The notes under the pieces: generated by a model
Databases searched by the model: none
What the model was told of the DNA's origin: nothing
What the model saw: the letters and a program-made list of their open reading frames with translations, nothing else
Source of the DNA: Flavobacterium sp. MDT1-60
Lineage (GTDB): Bacteria > Bacteroidota > Bacteroidia > Flavobacteriales > Flavobacteriaceae
Length of the DNA: 64,000 nucleotides
Assembly (NCBI RefSeq): GCF_014844035.1
Contig: NZ_CP062159.1
Span: forward strand, 62,001-126,000
Direction: 5' to 3'
Part shown: positions 16,594 through 24,396 of the stretch, one piece after another
Position numbering within the stretch: the first letter of the stretch is position 1
How the letters are laid out: every line of letters begins with the position of its first letter
Made by a program: the position numbers and the translations under genes

Positions 16594-17340
16594 ATGAAAA
16601 TATTAGTTTGCATCAGCCATGTACCTGATACTACTTCAAAAATTAACTTCTCCAATGGTGATTCAGAATTCGATACCAATGGTGTGCAATATGTAATTAA
16701 TCCTAATGATGAGTTTGGTTTAACACGTGCAATTTGGTTTCAGGAACAACAAGGAGCAACTGTAACCGTTGTTAATGTTGGAGGTTCTGATACAGAGCCA
16801 ACTTTGCGTAAAGCATTGGCAATTGGCGCAAACGAAGCTATTCGTGTAAACGCTAATCCAACTGATGGTTTTTTCGTTGCAAAACAATTAGCTGAAGTAA
16901 TTAAAAATGGGGGTTACGATTTAGTAATTGCAGGAAAAGAATCTTTAGATTATAATGGTGGAATGGTTCCTGGAATGATTGCAGGAATTTTAGGTTCTAA
17001 CTTTTTAAACTCTTGTACTTCATTAACAGTTGAAGGAAGCAATGTAAAAGCAGTTCGTGAAATAGATGGTGGAAAAGAAACTGTAAGCACTACCCTACCT
17101 TTAATTATTGGAGGTCAAAAAGGCCTTGTTGAAGAAAAAGATTTGCGTATTCCGAACATGAGAGGAATTATGACTGCAAGAACAAAAGCCTTAACTATTC
17201 TTGAACCAGTTGATGCTCCTGTAAATACAAAAGCAGTGAAATTTGAAAAACCAGCTCCTAAATCAGCAGTGAAATTAGTTTCTCCTGATAATTTAGATGA
17301 GTTAGTTAATTTATTACACAACGAGGCGAAGGTAATCTAG
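16594..17340 (+). CDS. etfB: Electron transfer flavoprotein, beta subunit
   Basis: The 248-residue protein begins MKILVCISHVPDTTSKINF, the usual EtfB start; an upstream TTG at 16558 would add an unlikely leader. Family features include GKESLDYNGGMVPGMIAG near residue 116 and VEEKDLRIPNMRGIMTARTK near 185, the ETF beta signature region. It pairs with EtfA to carry electrons from acyl-CoA and other dehydrogenases to the respiratory chain. etfA follows after 109 bases, so one transcript is likely. The gap contains short AGTCTCAG repeats and an imperfect hairpin (GCTTTGC / GCGAAGC). Confidence 0.95.
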   Translation: MKILVCISHVPDTTSKINFSNGDSEFDTNGVQYVINPNDEFGLTRAIWFQEQQGATVTVVNVGGSDTEPTLRKALAIGANEAIRVNANPTDGFFVAKQLAEVIKNGGYDLVIAGKESLDYNGGMVPGMIAGILGSNFLNSCTSLTVEGSNVKAVREIDGGKETVSTTLPLIIGGQKGLVEEKDLRIPNMRGIMTARTKALTILEPVDAPVNTKAVKFEKPAPKSAVKLVSPDNLDELVNLLHNEAKVI

Positions 17341-17449
17341 TAATCAGTATTTAGTCTCAGTTTTCAGTCTCAGTTTATGAACTTGAAACCTGACCCGAGA
17401 GCTTTGCTCGAACAGGCGAAGCAAACTTTAAACTTCTAAACAAAAAATT

Positions 17450-18418
17450 ATGTCAATATTAATATATGCAGAATCTGCAGAAGGAAAATTTAAAAAAGTT
17501 GCTTTTGAATTAGCTTCTTACGCTAAAAAAGTAGCAGAATCATTAGGAACAACCGTAACGGCTTTGACTGTAAATACGAGCGACGTAAGCGAATTGTCAA
17601 AATACGGAGTTGATAAAGTTCTAAAAGTAAGCAACGATAAATTAGCAGGCTTTACAGCTAAGGCTTACGCCGATGTTATAAAACAGGCTGCTGAAAAAGA
17701 AGGGACAAAATTAGTATTGCTTTCTTCTACAACAGACAGTATTTACCTTTCATCATTAGTGGCAGTGGCGCTAAATGCAGGTTTTGCTTCAAATGTTGTT
17801 GGATTACCAGTTAGTACTTCACCTTTTCAGGTAAAGAGAAATGCTTTCTCAAACAAAGCTTTCAACATTACTGAAATCAGTACAGATGTAAAAGTTCTTG
17901 GTTTAGCTAAAAACTCTTACGGAATTTTTGAAAGTGCAGGATCTGCAACTGAAGAAGACTTCAACCCATCTATTGGAGACAATGATTTTGGTGTAAAAGT
18001 AGAATCTGTAGAAAAAGTAACCGGAAAAGTATCTATCGCTGATGCTGATGTAGTAGTTTCTGGAGGACGTGGATTAAAAGGTCCGGAAAACTGGGGATTA
18101 ATCGAAGATTTAGCGGCTGTATTAGGTGCTGCAACAGCATGTTCTAAACCCGTTTCTGATTTAGGATGGAGACCTCACAGCGAGCACGTTGGACAAACAG
18201 GAAAACCAGTTGCAACAAATTTATATATTGCAGTTGGAATTTCAGGAGCGATTCAGCATATTGCCGGAATCAATTCGTCAAAAGTAAAAGTAGTAATCAA
18301 TAGCGATCCTGAAGCACCTTTCTTTAAAGTTGCTGATTATGGTGTTGTTGGAGATGCATTCGAAATTGTACCAAAATTAATTGAGAAATTAAAAGCTTTT
18401 AAAGCACAACATTCTTAA
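17450..18418 (+). CDS. etfA: Electron transfer flavoprotein, alpha subunit
   Basis: This 322-residue protein has an N-terminal ETF fold (SILIYAESAEGKFKKVAFEL) and the conserved C-terminal FAD domain: SGGRGLKGPENWGLIEDL, then GQTGKPVATNLYIAVGISGA and INSDPEAPFFKVADYGVVGD. These match the ETF alpha signature and FAD-binding residues. It partners EtfB, encoded just upstream. A strong terminator follows. Length and motifs are complete. Confidence 0.96.
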   Translation: MSILIYAESAEGKFKKVAFELASYAKKVAESLGTTVTALTVNTSDVSELSKYGVDKVLKVSNDKLAGFTAKAYADVIKQAAEKEGTKLVLLSSTTDSIYLSSLVAVALNAGFASNVVGLPVSTSPFQVKRNAFSNKAFNITEISTDVKVLGLAKNSYGIFESAGSATEEDFNPSIGDNDFGVKVESVEKVTGKVSIADADVVVSGGRGLKGPENWGLIEDLAAVLGAATACSKPVSDLGWRPHSEHVGQTGKPVATNLYIAVGISGAIQHIAGINSSKVKVVINSDPEAPFFKVADYGVVGDAFEIVPKLIEKLKAFKAQHS

Positions 18419-18440
18419 TTTAAAATTCTCTATAAAAATA

Positions 18441-18490
18441 TAGCTGCCTAAAAACAAGATAATCGTATCTTTGTTTTAGGTAGCTTTTTT
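18441..18490 (+). terminator. Terminator of etfBA
   Basis: A long stem (AGCTGCCTAAAAACAAGAT with ATCTTTGTTTTAGGTAGCT, one G-T wobble class mismatch) ends in six T, about 25 bases after the etfA stop. Confidence 0.85.
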
Positions 18491-18582
18491 GTTCCATATT
18501 TTTTGATTAAAATTGCACCTTTATTTTTCAATCAAAAAAAGTATTAAAATGTGGCATTAATTGCCCTTTTTTACCCATATAT

Positions 18583-19206
18583 ATGAGTCTAGTAAAATTG
18601 TCCATAAAAGGAATTTCATACAGTCAAACTCAAAATGGAGCTTATGCCCTAATTTTGAATGAAGTTGATGGCGAAAGAAAATTACCAATTGTTATTGGAG
18701 CTTTTGAGGCCCAATCGATTGCTATTGCCTTAGAAAAAGAAATAAAACCTCCTCGCCCATTAACACATGATCTATTCAAAAACTTCGCTGAAAGATTTGA
18801 TATTGTTGTAAAACAAGTGATCATTCACAAATTGGTTGATGGTGTTTTTTATTCAAGCTTAATCTGCGAGAGAGATAAAATAGAAGAAATTATTGACGCC
18901 AGAACTTCTGACGCAATCGCATTGGCGCTGCGTTTTAACGCTCCGATTTTCACTTATAAAAACATTTTGGATAAAGCGGGAATTTATTTAAAATCGAATA
19001 CTGCGGACACCGATTCTGGTGCTCAGGAAATTGACGACGTACTTTCTAATCCGGAGACTTTTGGTCATGAAAAAGAAAGCAACCAATCTGGTGATGTCTA
19101 TGCAAAACATACTTTACAGGAACTAAACGAGCTTTTAGATCAGGCCGTTTCTCAGGAAGATTATGAAAAAGCAGCAAAAATTAGAGACGAAATTTCGAAA
19201 AGATAA
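18583..19206 (+). CDS. Bifunctional nuclease family protein with C-terminal UVR motif
   Basis: The 207-residue protein has a DNase/RNase (BFN) domain at about residues 1-135 (KLPIVIGAFEAQSIAIALEK, then IIDARTSDAIALALRFNAPI). A C-terminal UvrB/UvrC-type motif follows at 172-207 (LNELLDQAVSQEDYEKAAKI). The two-part layout is standard for the Bacteroidetes members. Its biological role is poorly known; nuclease activity is assigned by family. It starts at ATG 18583 after the etfA terminator and is followed by thyA after 117 bases of repetitive AT-rich spacer. Confidence 0.88.
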   Translation: MSLVKLSIKGISYSQTQNGAYALILNEVDGERKLPIVIGAFEAQSIAIALEKEIKPPRPLTHDLFKNFAERFDIVVKQVIIHKLVDGVFYSSLICERDKIEEIIDARTSDAIALALRFNAPIFTYKNILDKAGIYLKSNTADTDSGAQEIDDVLSNPETFGHEKESNQSGDVYAKHTLQELNELLDQAVSQEDYEKAAKIRDEISKR

Positions 19207-19323
19207 TTTTTAGGCTGTAAGCCATAAGCTTTAGTCTATAAGCTAAAGCAAAACTATAAAAAAAACAAGCTTTAAATATTAGGAAAAAGCCCTAAAGTTT
19301 AGAGCCTAAAGTTTAAAGCAATC

Positions 19324-20175
19324 ATGAAGCAGTACTTAGATTTAGTAAAACATGTTTTAGAAACCGGTTGCCAAAAAGGAGACCGAACAGGAACAGGAAC
19401 AAAAAGTGTTTTTGGTTACCAAATGCGTTTTGATTTAAGTGAAGGTTTCCCAATGGTTACGACCAAAAAATTACACTTAAAATCTATCATTTACGAATTG
19501 CTTTGGTTCTTAAAAGGCGACACCAATATTAAATATCTTCAGGAAAACGGAGTAAAAATATGGGATGCGTGGGCAGATTCAAATGGAGATTTAGGACCCG
19601 TTTACGGGCATCAATGGCGTAATTGGAACAGCGAAGAAATTGATCAGATCTCTGAGTTGATTACAGAACTAAAAACAAACCCAAATAGTCGCCGAATGTT
19701 GGTTTCAGCCTGGAACCCATCTGTTTTACCAGACACGAAAAAATCATTTGAAGAAAACGTTGCCAACAACAAGGCAGCTTTACCTCCTTGTCATGCCTTT
19801 TTTCAGTTTTATGTTTCAAGTCCCGATATTGAAAAAGGTGAGACAAAAGGCAAACTTTCTTGTCAGTTATACCAACGAAGTGCTGATATATTTTTAGGAG
19901 TTCCTTTTAATATAGCTTCTTATGCATTGCTAACTATGATGATCGCCCAGGTTTGTGATTTAGACGCAGGCGAATTCATTCACACTTTTGGAGACGCACA
20001 TATTTACAACAATCACATCGAGCAATTAGAGCTGCAATTAAGCCGAGAGCCAAAATCATTGCCAAAAATGATTTTAAATCCAGAGATCAAAAATATTTTT
20101 GATTTTGATTATAACGACTTTACACTTTTAGACTATGAACCACATGCTGGCATAAAAGGAAGTGTTGCTGTATAA
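19324..20175 (+). CDS. thyA: Thymidylate synthase
   Basis: This 283-residue enzyme methylates dUMP to dTMP with methylene-tetrahydrofolate. Landmarks are [18 protein letters not shown] (21-38), [12 protein letters not shown] (121-132), the catalytic Cys156 in [29 protein letters not shown] (184-200) and [12 protein letters not shown]. It is about 20 residues longer than the E. coli type because of two short insertions around the catalytic Cys (about 137-152 and 165-176). folA, which regenerates tetrahydrofolate after this reaction, lies 0.9 kb downstream. A bidirectional terminator follows immediately. Confidence 0.97.
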   Translation: MKQYLDLVKHVLETGCQKGDRTGTGTKSVFGYQMRFDLSEGFPMVTTKKLHLKSIIYELLWFLKGDTNIKYLQENGVKIWDAWADSNGDLGPVYGHQWRNWNSEEIDQISELITELKTNPNSRRMLVSAWNPSVLPDTKKSFEENVANNKAALPPCHAFFQFYVSSPDIEKGETKGKLSCQLYQRSADIFLGVPFNIASYALLTMMIAQVCDLDAGEFIHTFGDAHIYNNHIEQLELQLSREPKSLPKMILNPEIKNIFDFDYNDFTLLDYEPHAGIKGSVAV

Positions 20176-20178
20176 ATA

Positions 20179-20211
20179 AAAAAATCCGCTTAGTTGAGCG
20201 GATTTTTTTAT
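20179..20211. terminator. Bidirectional terminator between thyA and the CBM48 gene
   Basis: The stem AAATCCGCT with AGCGGATTT is flanked by A and T runs; its right flank overlaps the stop codon of the convergent gene. Confidence 0.88.
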
Positions 20212-20504
20212 ACAACTAAAACACTATTTTCACTTCCTGCAAAATCATTCCATTTATAAGAATCAGCTTCAGGATCATTTACATATAATCCGTCAATTAC
20301 ATATTTGAACTCATAAATAGCATCTTTCACTAAGTCATAAGTTGCTTTAAAAGTTCCGTTTTTTAACTTACTCAAAGTTCCTTCTTCCGGATTCCAATTG
20401 TTAAAATCTCCTACTACAGCAGCTGAATTTGCATCTTTAGCCTCCACAGAAAATGTAACTTTACACACTGGTTTTGTTTTGATAAATTGTTTCTTTAAAG
20501 ACAT
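20208..20504 (-). CDS. Small stand-alone isoamylase early-set / CBM48-like protein
   Basis: The whole 98-residue protein is one immunoglobulin-like early-set domain: CKVTFSVEAKDANSAAVVGD, then FNNWNPEEGTLSKLKNGTF and YEFKYVIDGLYVNDPEADSY. This is the glycogen-binding fold found in branching enzymes and AMPK beta, but here without any catalytic domain or signal peptide. It probably binds an alpha-glucan in the cytoplasm or regulates carbon storage; that is inference. Similar short proteins are common in Flavobacteriia. Confidence 0.85.
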   Translation of the reverse strand: MSLKKQFIKTKPVCKVTFSVEAKDANSAAVVGDFNNWNPEEGTLSKLKNGTFKATYDLVKDAIYEFKYVIDGLYVNDPEADSYKWNDFAGSENSVLVV

Positions 20505-20751
20505 AACTATTTAGTTTTTAGATTTATACACCTAAATTACAGAAATTCAGCTGAACATTCAATAGCTGCCTTACCGATTTATGATAATAGCAAAAACAGC
20601 TGTTCTTTTTAACCTTATCAATAATTTAAAGCACCTATAATTTTGTGTTTCTCATTTATCAATCTCCTGAATCCAAATATTCTACACTCAAAAATACCAT
20701 GATTTCAAAATAAATTCTAACTTTATAACCTCATTATTCATCAATTGTCTT

Positions 20752-21096
20752 ATGGAAAAAGAAGTGCACGAACAATACGAATACGCCCGAAGAAGACTTA
20801 GGCAGAAAAAAATCCTATATTTTCATTTTGTGCTTTTTCTTTTAGGCAGCTTATTTTTATTTATTGCGAACAGATTTTTTGATTTTGGAGCTAACACAGA
20901 TCAAAATTGGTGTATTTGGGGCATTACAATTTGGTTTTTTATCTTCATTTTACATTTTATAAAAGTCTACATCACAGACCGTTTCATGAATAAAAAATGG
21001 GAAAGAGAACAAATTGACAGACTTGTTGCTTTACAGCAAAAAAGAATCAGTCAATTAGAGTCCAGAGTAAATGAGGATACCGATAATAAAATTTAG
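20752..21096 (+). CDS. 2TM-domain membrane protein
   Basis: The 114-residue protein has an N-terminal charged stretch (YEYARRRLRQKK), two membrane helices at about 22-42 and 52-74 (WGITIWFFIFILHFIKV), then a charged helix (KWEREQIDRLVALQQKRISQ). This matches the small 2TM family that also occurs fused to LytTR-type histidine kinases. It is 10 bases before folA and probably shares its transcript. Function is unknown. Confidence 0.8.
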   Translation: MEKEVHEQYEYARRRLRQKKILYFHFVLFLLGSLFLFIANRFFDFGANTDQNWCIWGITIWFFIFILHFIKVYITDRFMNKKWEREQIDRLVALQQKRISQLESRVNEDTDNKI

Positions 21097-21106
21097 TTAG
21101 AATACC

Positions 21107-21589
21107 ATGATTATAATGATAGCGGCCGTTGCAGAAAATAATGCTCTTGGAAAAAATAATGAGTTAGTATGGCATTTGCCAAATGATTTCAAAAGATTCA
21201 AATCGCTCACAACGAATCATCATATTATTATGGGAAGAAAAACTTTTGAAAGCTTCCCAAAACCATTACCAAACAGAGTTCATGTTGTAATAACACGACA
21301 AAAAGATTACAATCCGGAAGGCTGTATTGTCGTTGATAGTATAGAAAAAGCGATTACTGTTTGTCCTGAAAATGAAGATTCATACATCATTGGCGGAGGC
21401 GAAATTTACAATTTAGGAATGGAGCATGCAGATATATTAGAAATAACTAAAGTACATCATAGTTTTGATGCCGATGCGTATTTTCCTGAAATTGATAAAA
21501 CCGACTGGCAATTAGTTGAATCTGAAGAAAATTTTAGAGACGAAAAACATCTTTATGATTATACTTACGAAACTTACATTCGACGATAA
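21107..21589 (+). CDS. folA: Dihydrofolate reductase
   Basis: The 160-residue enzyme reduces dihydrofolate with NADPH. It shows AAVAENNALGKNNELVWHLP (6-25), the acidic active-site residue in NDFKRFKSL, IIMGRKTFESFPKPLPNR and the NADPH motif SYIIGGGEIYNLG near 92-104. Length is normal. It follows the 2TM gene by 10 bases and is closed by a terminator. With the nearby thyA it completes the thymidylate cycle. Confidence 0.96.
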   Translation: MIIMIAAVAENNALGKNNELVWHLPNDFKRFKSLTTNHHIIMGRKTFESFPKPLPNRVHVVITRQKDYNPEGCIVVDSIEKAITVCPENEDSYIIGGGEIYNLGMEHADILEITKVHHSFDADAYFPEIDKTDWQLVESEENFRDEKHLYDYTYETYIRR

Positions 21590-21595
21590 ATAAAA

Positions 21596-21624
21596 AAAAC
21601 ATCCTCTTTTGAAGGATGTTTTTT
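21596..21624 (+). terminator. Terminator of folA
   Basis: The stem ACATCCT with AGGATGT (extended by flanking A/T pairs) ends in six T, a few bases after the folA stop. Confidence 0.85.
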
Positions 21625-22014
21625 AAAACGATTGATTTTTTTTGATCTGACTCTTTCAGGAAGTAGTTTTTGTAAAAATCACAAATGTTTAAAACATTTG
21701 AATTAGCTGAATAACATTTAAAGTTATTTGAGAATAAATCTCAAAAAGAGCCTTTAATAACAAATACCACTAAGATATTAAAGGCAAGAAAATTAAAATT
21801 TCCAAAAACAAATTTAATCCTAAGAACGTATTTTGCACTTATTTTAAAAAACAGTATTGTGGTTTAAAACAACACTTTCAAAACTACTTACAAGAACAAA
21901 TGAAATTACCAGTGCAAGAAAGTATTCATTTGATTTAAGTCATTATATTCTATCAATCATTAAAATTTCATCATTTTATCTTTAGCAAAAGTGACCATAA
22001 ATCAAGCACTGCAC

Positions 22015-22059
22015 AATACCCACTTTTAGTGATTTTTTGAAAATACCCGCTTTTAGTGA
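22015..22059 (+). promoter_or_regulatory. Two 18-bp direct repeats, possible regulator-binding sites
   Basis: AATACCCACTTTTAGTGA at 22015-22032 recurs with one change (A to G) at 22042-22059, start-to-start spacing 27 bases. Each unit also contains an imperfect palindrome, CACTTTTAGTG. They lie 97-141 bases upstream of the ubiE -7 box. Confidence 0.45.
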
Positions 22060-22155
22060 GAGTCAAAAACACAAATCAGCTGTTTATAAATAGCTTATTC
22101 TAAAACATTTGATTTACAAATTTAAAAACGCAATTACAGTTAACACAGTTTGTAT

Positions 22156-22163
22156 TATATTTG
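22156..22163 (+). promoter_or_regulatory. Putative -7 box (TATATTTG) of ubiE-porT
   Basis: It matches TAnnTTTG 15 bases upstream of ATG 22178, implying a very short leader. Confidence 0.55.
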
Positions 22164-22177
22164 CGTAAATAAAAAAA

Positions 22178-22909
22178 ATGTCTGAAAAAATAACCCCATA
22201 TAAAGACTCCTCTTTAGGAAAAAAAGAGCAGGTTGCCCAAATGTTTGATAACATCTCTGGGAACTATGACAATTTGAATCGCGTAATTTCATTTGGAATC
22301 GATATTAAATGGCGAAAAAAAGTATTAAAAATCGTATCGGACACTAATCCGAAAATAATTCTTGATATCGCAACAGGAACGGGCGATTTAGCTATTTTAA
22401 TGGCTCAGACTAAGGCTGAAAAAATCATTGGTTTGGATATTTCTGCAGGAATGCTTGAAGTTGGTAAAAAGAAAGTTGAAGATAAAAACCTTTCTAATAT
22501 TATAGATTTAGTTTTAGGTGATTCTGAAAATATTCCTTTTGAAGACAATTACTTTGATGCCATTACCGTTGGTTTTGGAGTACGAAATTTTGAAAACCTG
22601 GAAAAAGGTTTTTCTGAGATCTTAAGAGTTTTAAAACCAGGCGGCGTATTTGTTATTTTAGAAACTTCAGTTCCGGATAAAACTCCATATAAACAAGGTT
22701 ATAGGTTTTACAGCAAAAATATACTTCCAATAATCGGAAAATTATTTTCAAAAGATAATTCGGCTTATGGCTATTTATCAGAATCCGCAGCCGTTTTTCC
22801 TTACGGAGAGGCCTTAAACAATATTTTGAGAAAAATTGGGTTTATAGATGTTGTGGCAATGCCTCAAACTTTTGGAGTTGCAACCATTTATTCTGCTTCT
22901 AAAAAATAG
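22178..22909 (+). CDS. ubiE: Demethylmenaquinone methyltransferase (UbiE/MenG)
   Basis: This 243-residue SAM-dependent enzyme makes the last methylation in menaquinone synthesis. It has the glycine-rich SAM motif [18 protein letters not shown] (60-77), the UbiE signature [20 protein letters not shown] (30-49), and [17 protein letters not shown]. Flavobacteria respire with menaquinone, so MenG activity is the likely role. The gene ends one base before the porT start, so the pair is an operon. Confidence 0.94.
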   Translation: MSEKITPYKDSSLGKKEQVAQMFDNISGNYDNLNRVISFGIDIKWRKKVLKIVSDTNPKIILDIATGTGDLAILMAQTKAEKIIGLDISAGMLEVGKKKVEDKNLSNIIDLVLGDSENIPFEDNYFDAITVGFGVRNFENLEKGFSEILRVLKPGGVFVILETSVPDKTPYKQGYRFYSKNILPIIGKLFSKDNSAYGYLSESAAVFPYGEALNNILRKIGFIDVVAMPQTFGVATIYSASKK

Positions 22910-22910
22910 T

Positions 22911-23621
22911 ATGAAAAAAACAGTAATCTTACTTTTATTAGTCTTATCGACAAAAGGATATTCGCAATTTGCTAAAAGTATGTTTAGCAAAGATCCTATA
23001 ATCAATCTTGAAAACTGGCAAAAACAACGCCTGTATTTTGGTTATTTTTTAGGTTTTAATAGTTTTGATTTTAAATTTGACTACAAAAATCCCGGTCCTG
23101 ATATTCAGGTAAAAAAGACTACTGGTTTTAATGTCGGCGTTGTTGCCGATTTAAGACTGCAGGAATATATTAATTTACGTTTTGAACCAGGTTTGTACTA
23201 TACAAAACGTGATCTGTATTATCCAAATATGGCTTCGGAACAAGATTATTTAAGAGAAGTAAACAGCACCTATATCCACTTTCCTTTGTTATTGAAATTC
23301 TCAGCCTTAAGAACTGGGAACATTCGTCCCTATTTAGTAGGTGGAATGTCGACTACATTAAATTTATCAAGCAATTCAAAATCGCAAGATGATAATTTTG
23401 AAGGAAAATTCAGAGTAAAGCCCTGGACTGCAGCCTACGAGCTAGGTTTTGGAATTGATATCTTCTCGGAATATTTTATTTTCTCTCCTTCGATCAGAGG
23501 TGTGTTTGGAATTACGGATGAATTAATTCGTGATAACCCTGCAAAAGGACCTAGTCCCTGGACAGATAATATCGATTCTATGAAATCGCGAGCAATTTTA
23601 ATTAATTTCACTTTTCATTAA
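22911..23621 (+). CDS. porT: PorT/SprT-type outer-membrane protein of the type IX secretion system
   Basis: The 236-residue protein begins with a signal peptide (MKKTVILLLLVLSTKGYSQ) and continues as an 8-strand-type outer-membrane barrel: YFGYFLGFNSFDFKF, LQEYINLRFEPGLYY, IRPYLVGGMSTTLNL, ending in an aromatic strand ILINFTFH. This pattern fits PorT (SprT in gliding flavobacteria), needed for type IX secretion and gliding. I start it at ATG 22911; an in-frame start at 22848 inside ubiE is unlikely. The ubiE-porT pairing is, as I recall, common in this group. A general porin-family barrel is the alternative. Confidence 0.8.
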   Translation: MKKTVILLLLVLSTKGYSQFAKSMFSKDPIINLENWQKQRLYFGYFLGFNSFDFKFDYKNPGPDIQVKKTTGFNVGVVADLRLQEYINLRFEPGLYYTKRDLYYPNMASEQDYLREVNSTYIHFPLLLKFSALRTGNIRPYLVGGMSTTLNLSSNSKSQDDNFEGKFRVKPWTAAYELGFGIDIFSEYFIFSPSIRGVFGITDELIRDNPAKGPSPWTDNIDSMKSRAILINFTFH

Positions 23622-23630
23622 AACAAATTC

Positions 23631-24359
23631 TTAACTATTTCGTTTAAATTCACTAAGAATAATTGCTGTTGCGGTAGCTACATTTAAACTTTCTGTTTTT
23701 TGTAATTCTCCAAATCTTGGAATTGAGATTCGGCTGGTTACTATTTTTTCAATTTCTGCTGAAATACCATTGGCTTCATTACCCATAATAATGATTCCAT
23801 TTTGAGGCAAATTTGATTGATAGATGTTATCACCGTCCATAAAAGTTCCAAAAACAGGTAATTTTGTTTGTGTGATAAAAGTTTTTAAATCAATATAGTT
23901 GACATTTACTCTGGCAATAGAACCCATTGTGGCCTGGACTACTTTTGGATTATAGATATCTACTGTTTCTTTAGAGCAAATAATTTGTTTGACACCAAAC
24001 CAATCACAAAGACGTAAAATTGTTCCCAAATTTCCGGGATCTCTAATATCGTCTAGCGCAATGATTAATCCTGAGTCGATTACTTTATTTTCGGCAGGGA
24101 TTTTGAATACAGCTAAACAAGAATTTGGAGTTGCCAAAGCACTTATTTTTTTAAGTTCCTGTTCATTAACGAGAGTGCGCTTTGAAGGCTGAACAGTCTC
24201 AAAATCATTTAAAGTCGTGTATAAATGCTCTAATTCAAAATTGGATTGCAACAATTCCTGAATTACTTTTACTCCTTCGGCAAAAAATAATTGATTTGCA
24301 AAACGCTGCTTTTTTTGATGCAAGCCTGTTATAAGTTTTATTTGGTTTTTACTAACCAT
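23631..24359 (-). CDS. TrmH-family (SpoU) RNA 2'-O-methyltransferase
   Basis: The 242-residue protein has all SPOUT motifs: ALDDIRDPGNLGTILRLCDW, GTFMDGDNIYQS, IIIMGNEANGIS and RISIPRFGELQKTESLNVA. An N-terminal substrate-binding domain precedes them (LITGLHQKKQRFANQLFFAE). It transfers a methyl group from SAM to a ribose of tRNA or rRNA; the target is not readable. I start at ATG 24359 because the open frame beyond overlaps the divergent tamL gene. It runs convergent to porT, 9 bases apart. Confidence 0.9.
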   Translation of the reverse strand: MVSKNQIKLITGLHQKKQRFANQLFFAEGVKVIQELLQSNFELEHLYTTLNDFETVQPSKRTLVNEQELKKISALATPNSCLAVFKIPAENKVIDSGLIIALDDIRDPGNLGTILRLCDWFGVKQIICSKETVDIYNPKVVQATMGSIARVNVNYIDLKTFITQTKLPVFGTFMDGDNIYQSNLPQNGIIIMGNEANGISAEIEKIVTSRISIPRFGELQKTESLNVATATAIILSEFKRNS

Positions 24360-24368
24360 AAAATAATG

Positions 24369-24376
24369 TACTTTTG
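24369..24376 (+). promoter_or_regulatory. Putative -7 box (TACTTTTG) of tamL
   Basis: It matches TAnnTTTG 20 bases upstream of the TTG start at 24397, within the 37-base divergent gap. Confidence 0.5.
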
Positions 24377-24396
24377 AATTAAATATTTTAGAACAC

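Larger units (their letters stand above)
21625..22177 (+). other. Long AT-rich region upstream of ubiE (about 550 bases)
   Basis: No believable gene is present. It holds a 9-bp inverted repeat around one base (CAAATGTTT-A-AAACATTTG) at 21682-21700, two 18-bp direct repeats at 22015-22032 and 22042-22059, and a TATATTTG box at 22156-22163 just before ubiE. It looks like a regulatory region. Confidence 0.5.

Noticed and set aside
22848..22910. Earlier start of the porT frame inside ubiE
   Set aside because: A full signal peptide begins at ATG 22911, one base after the ubiE stop.
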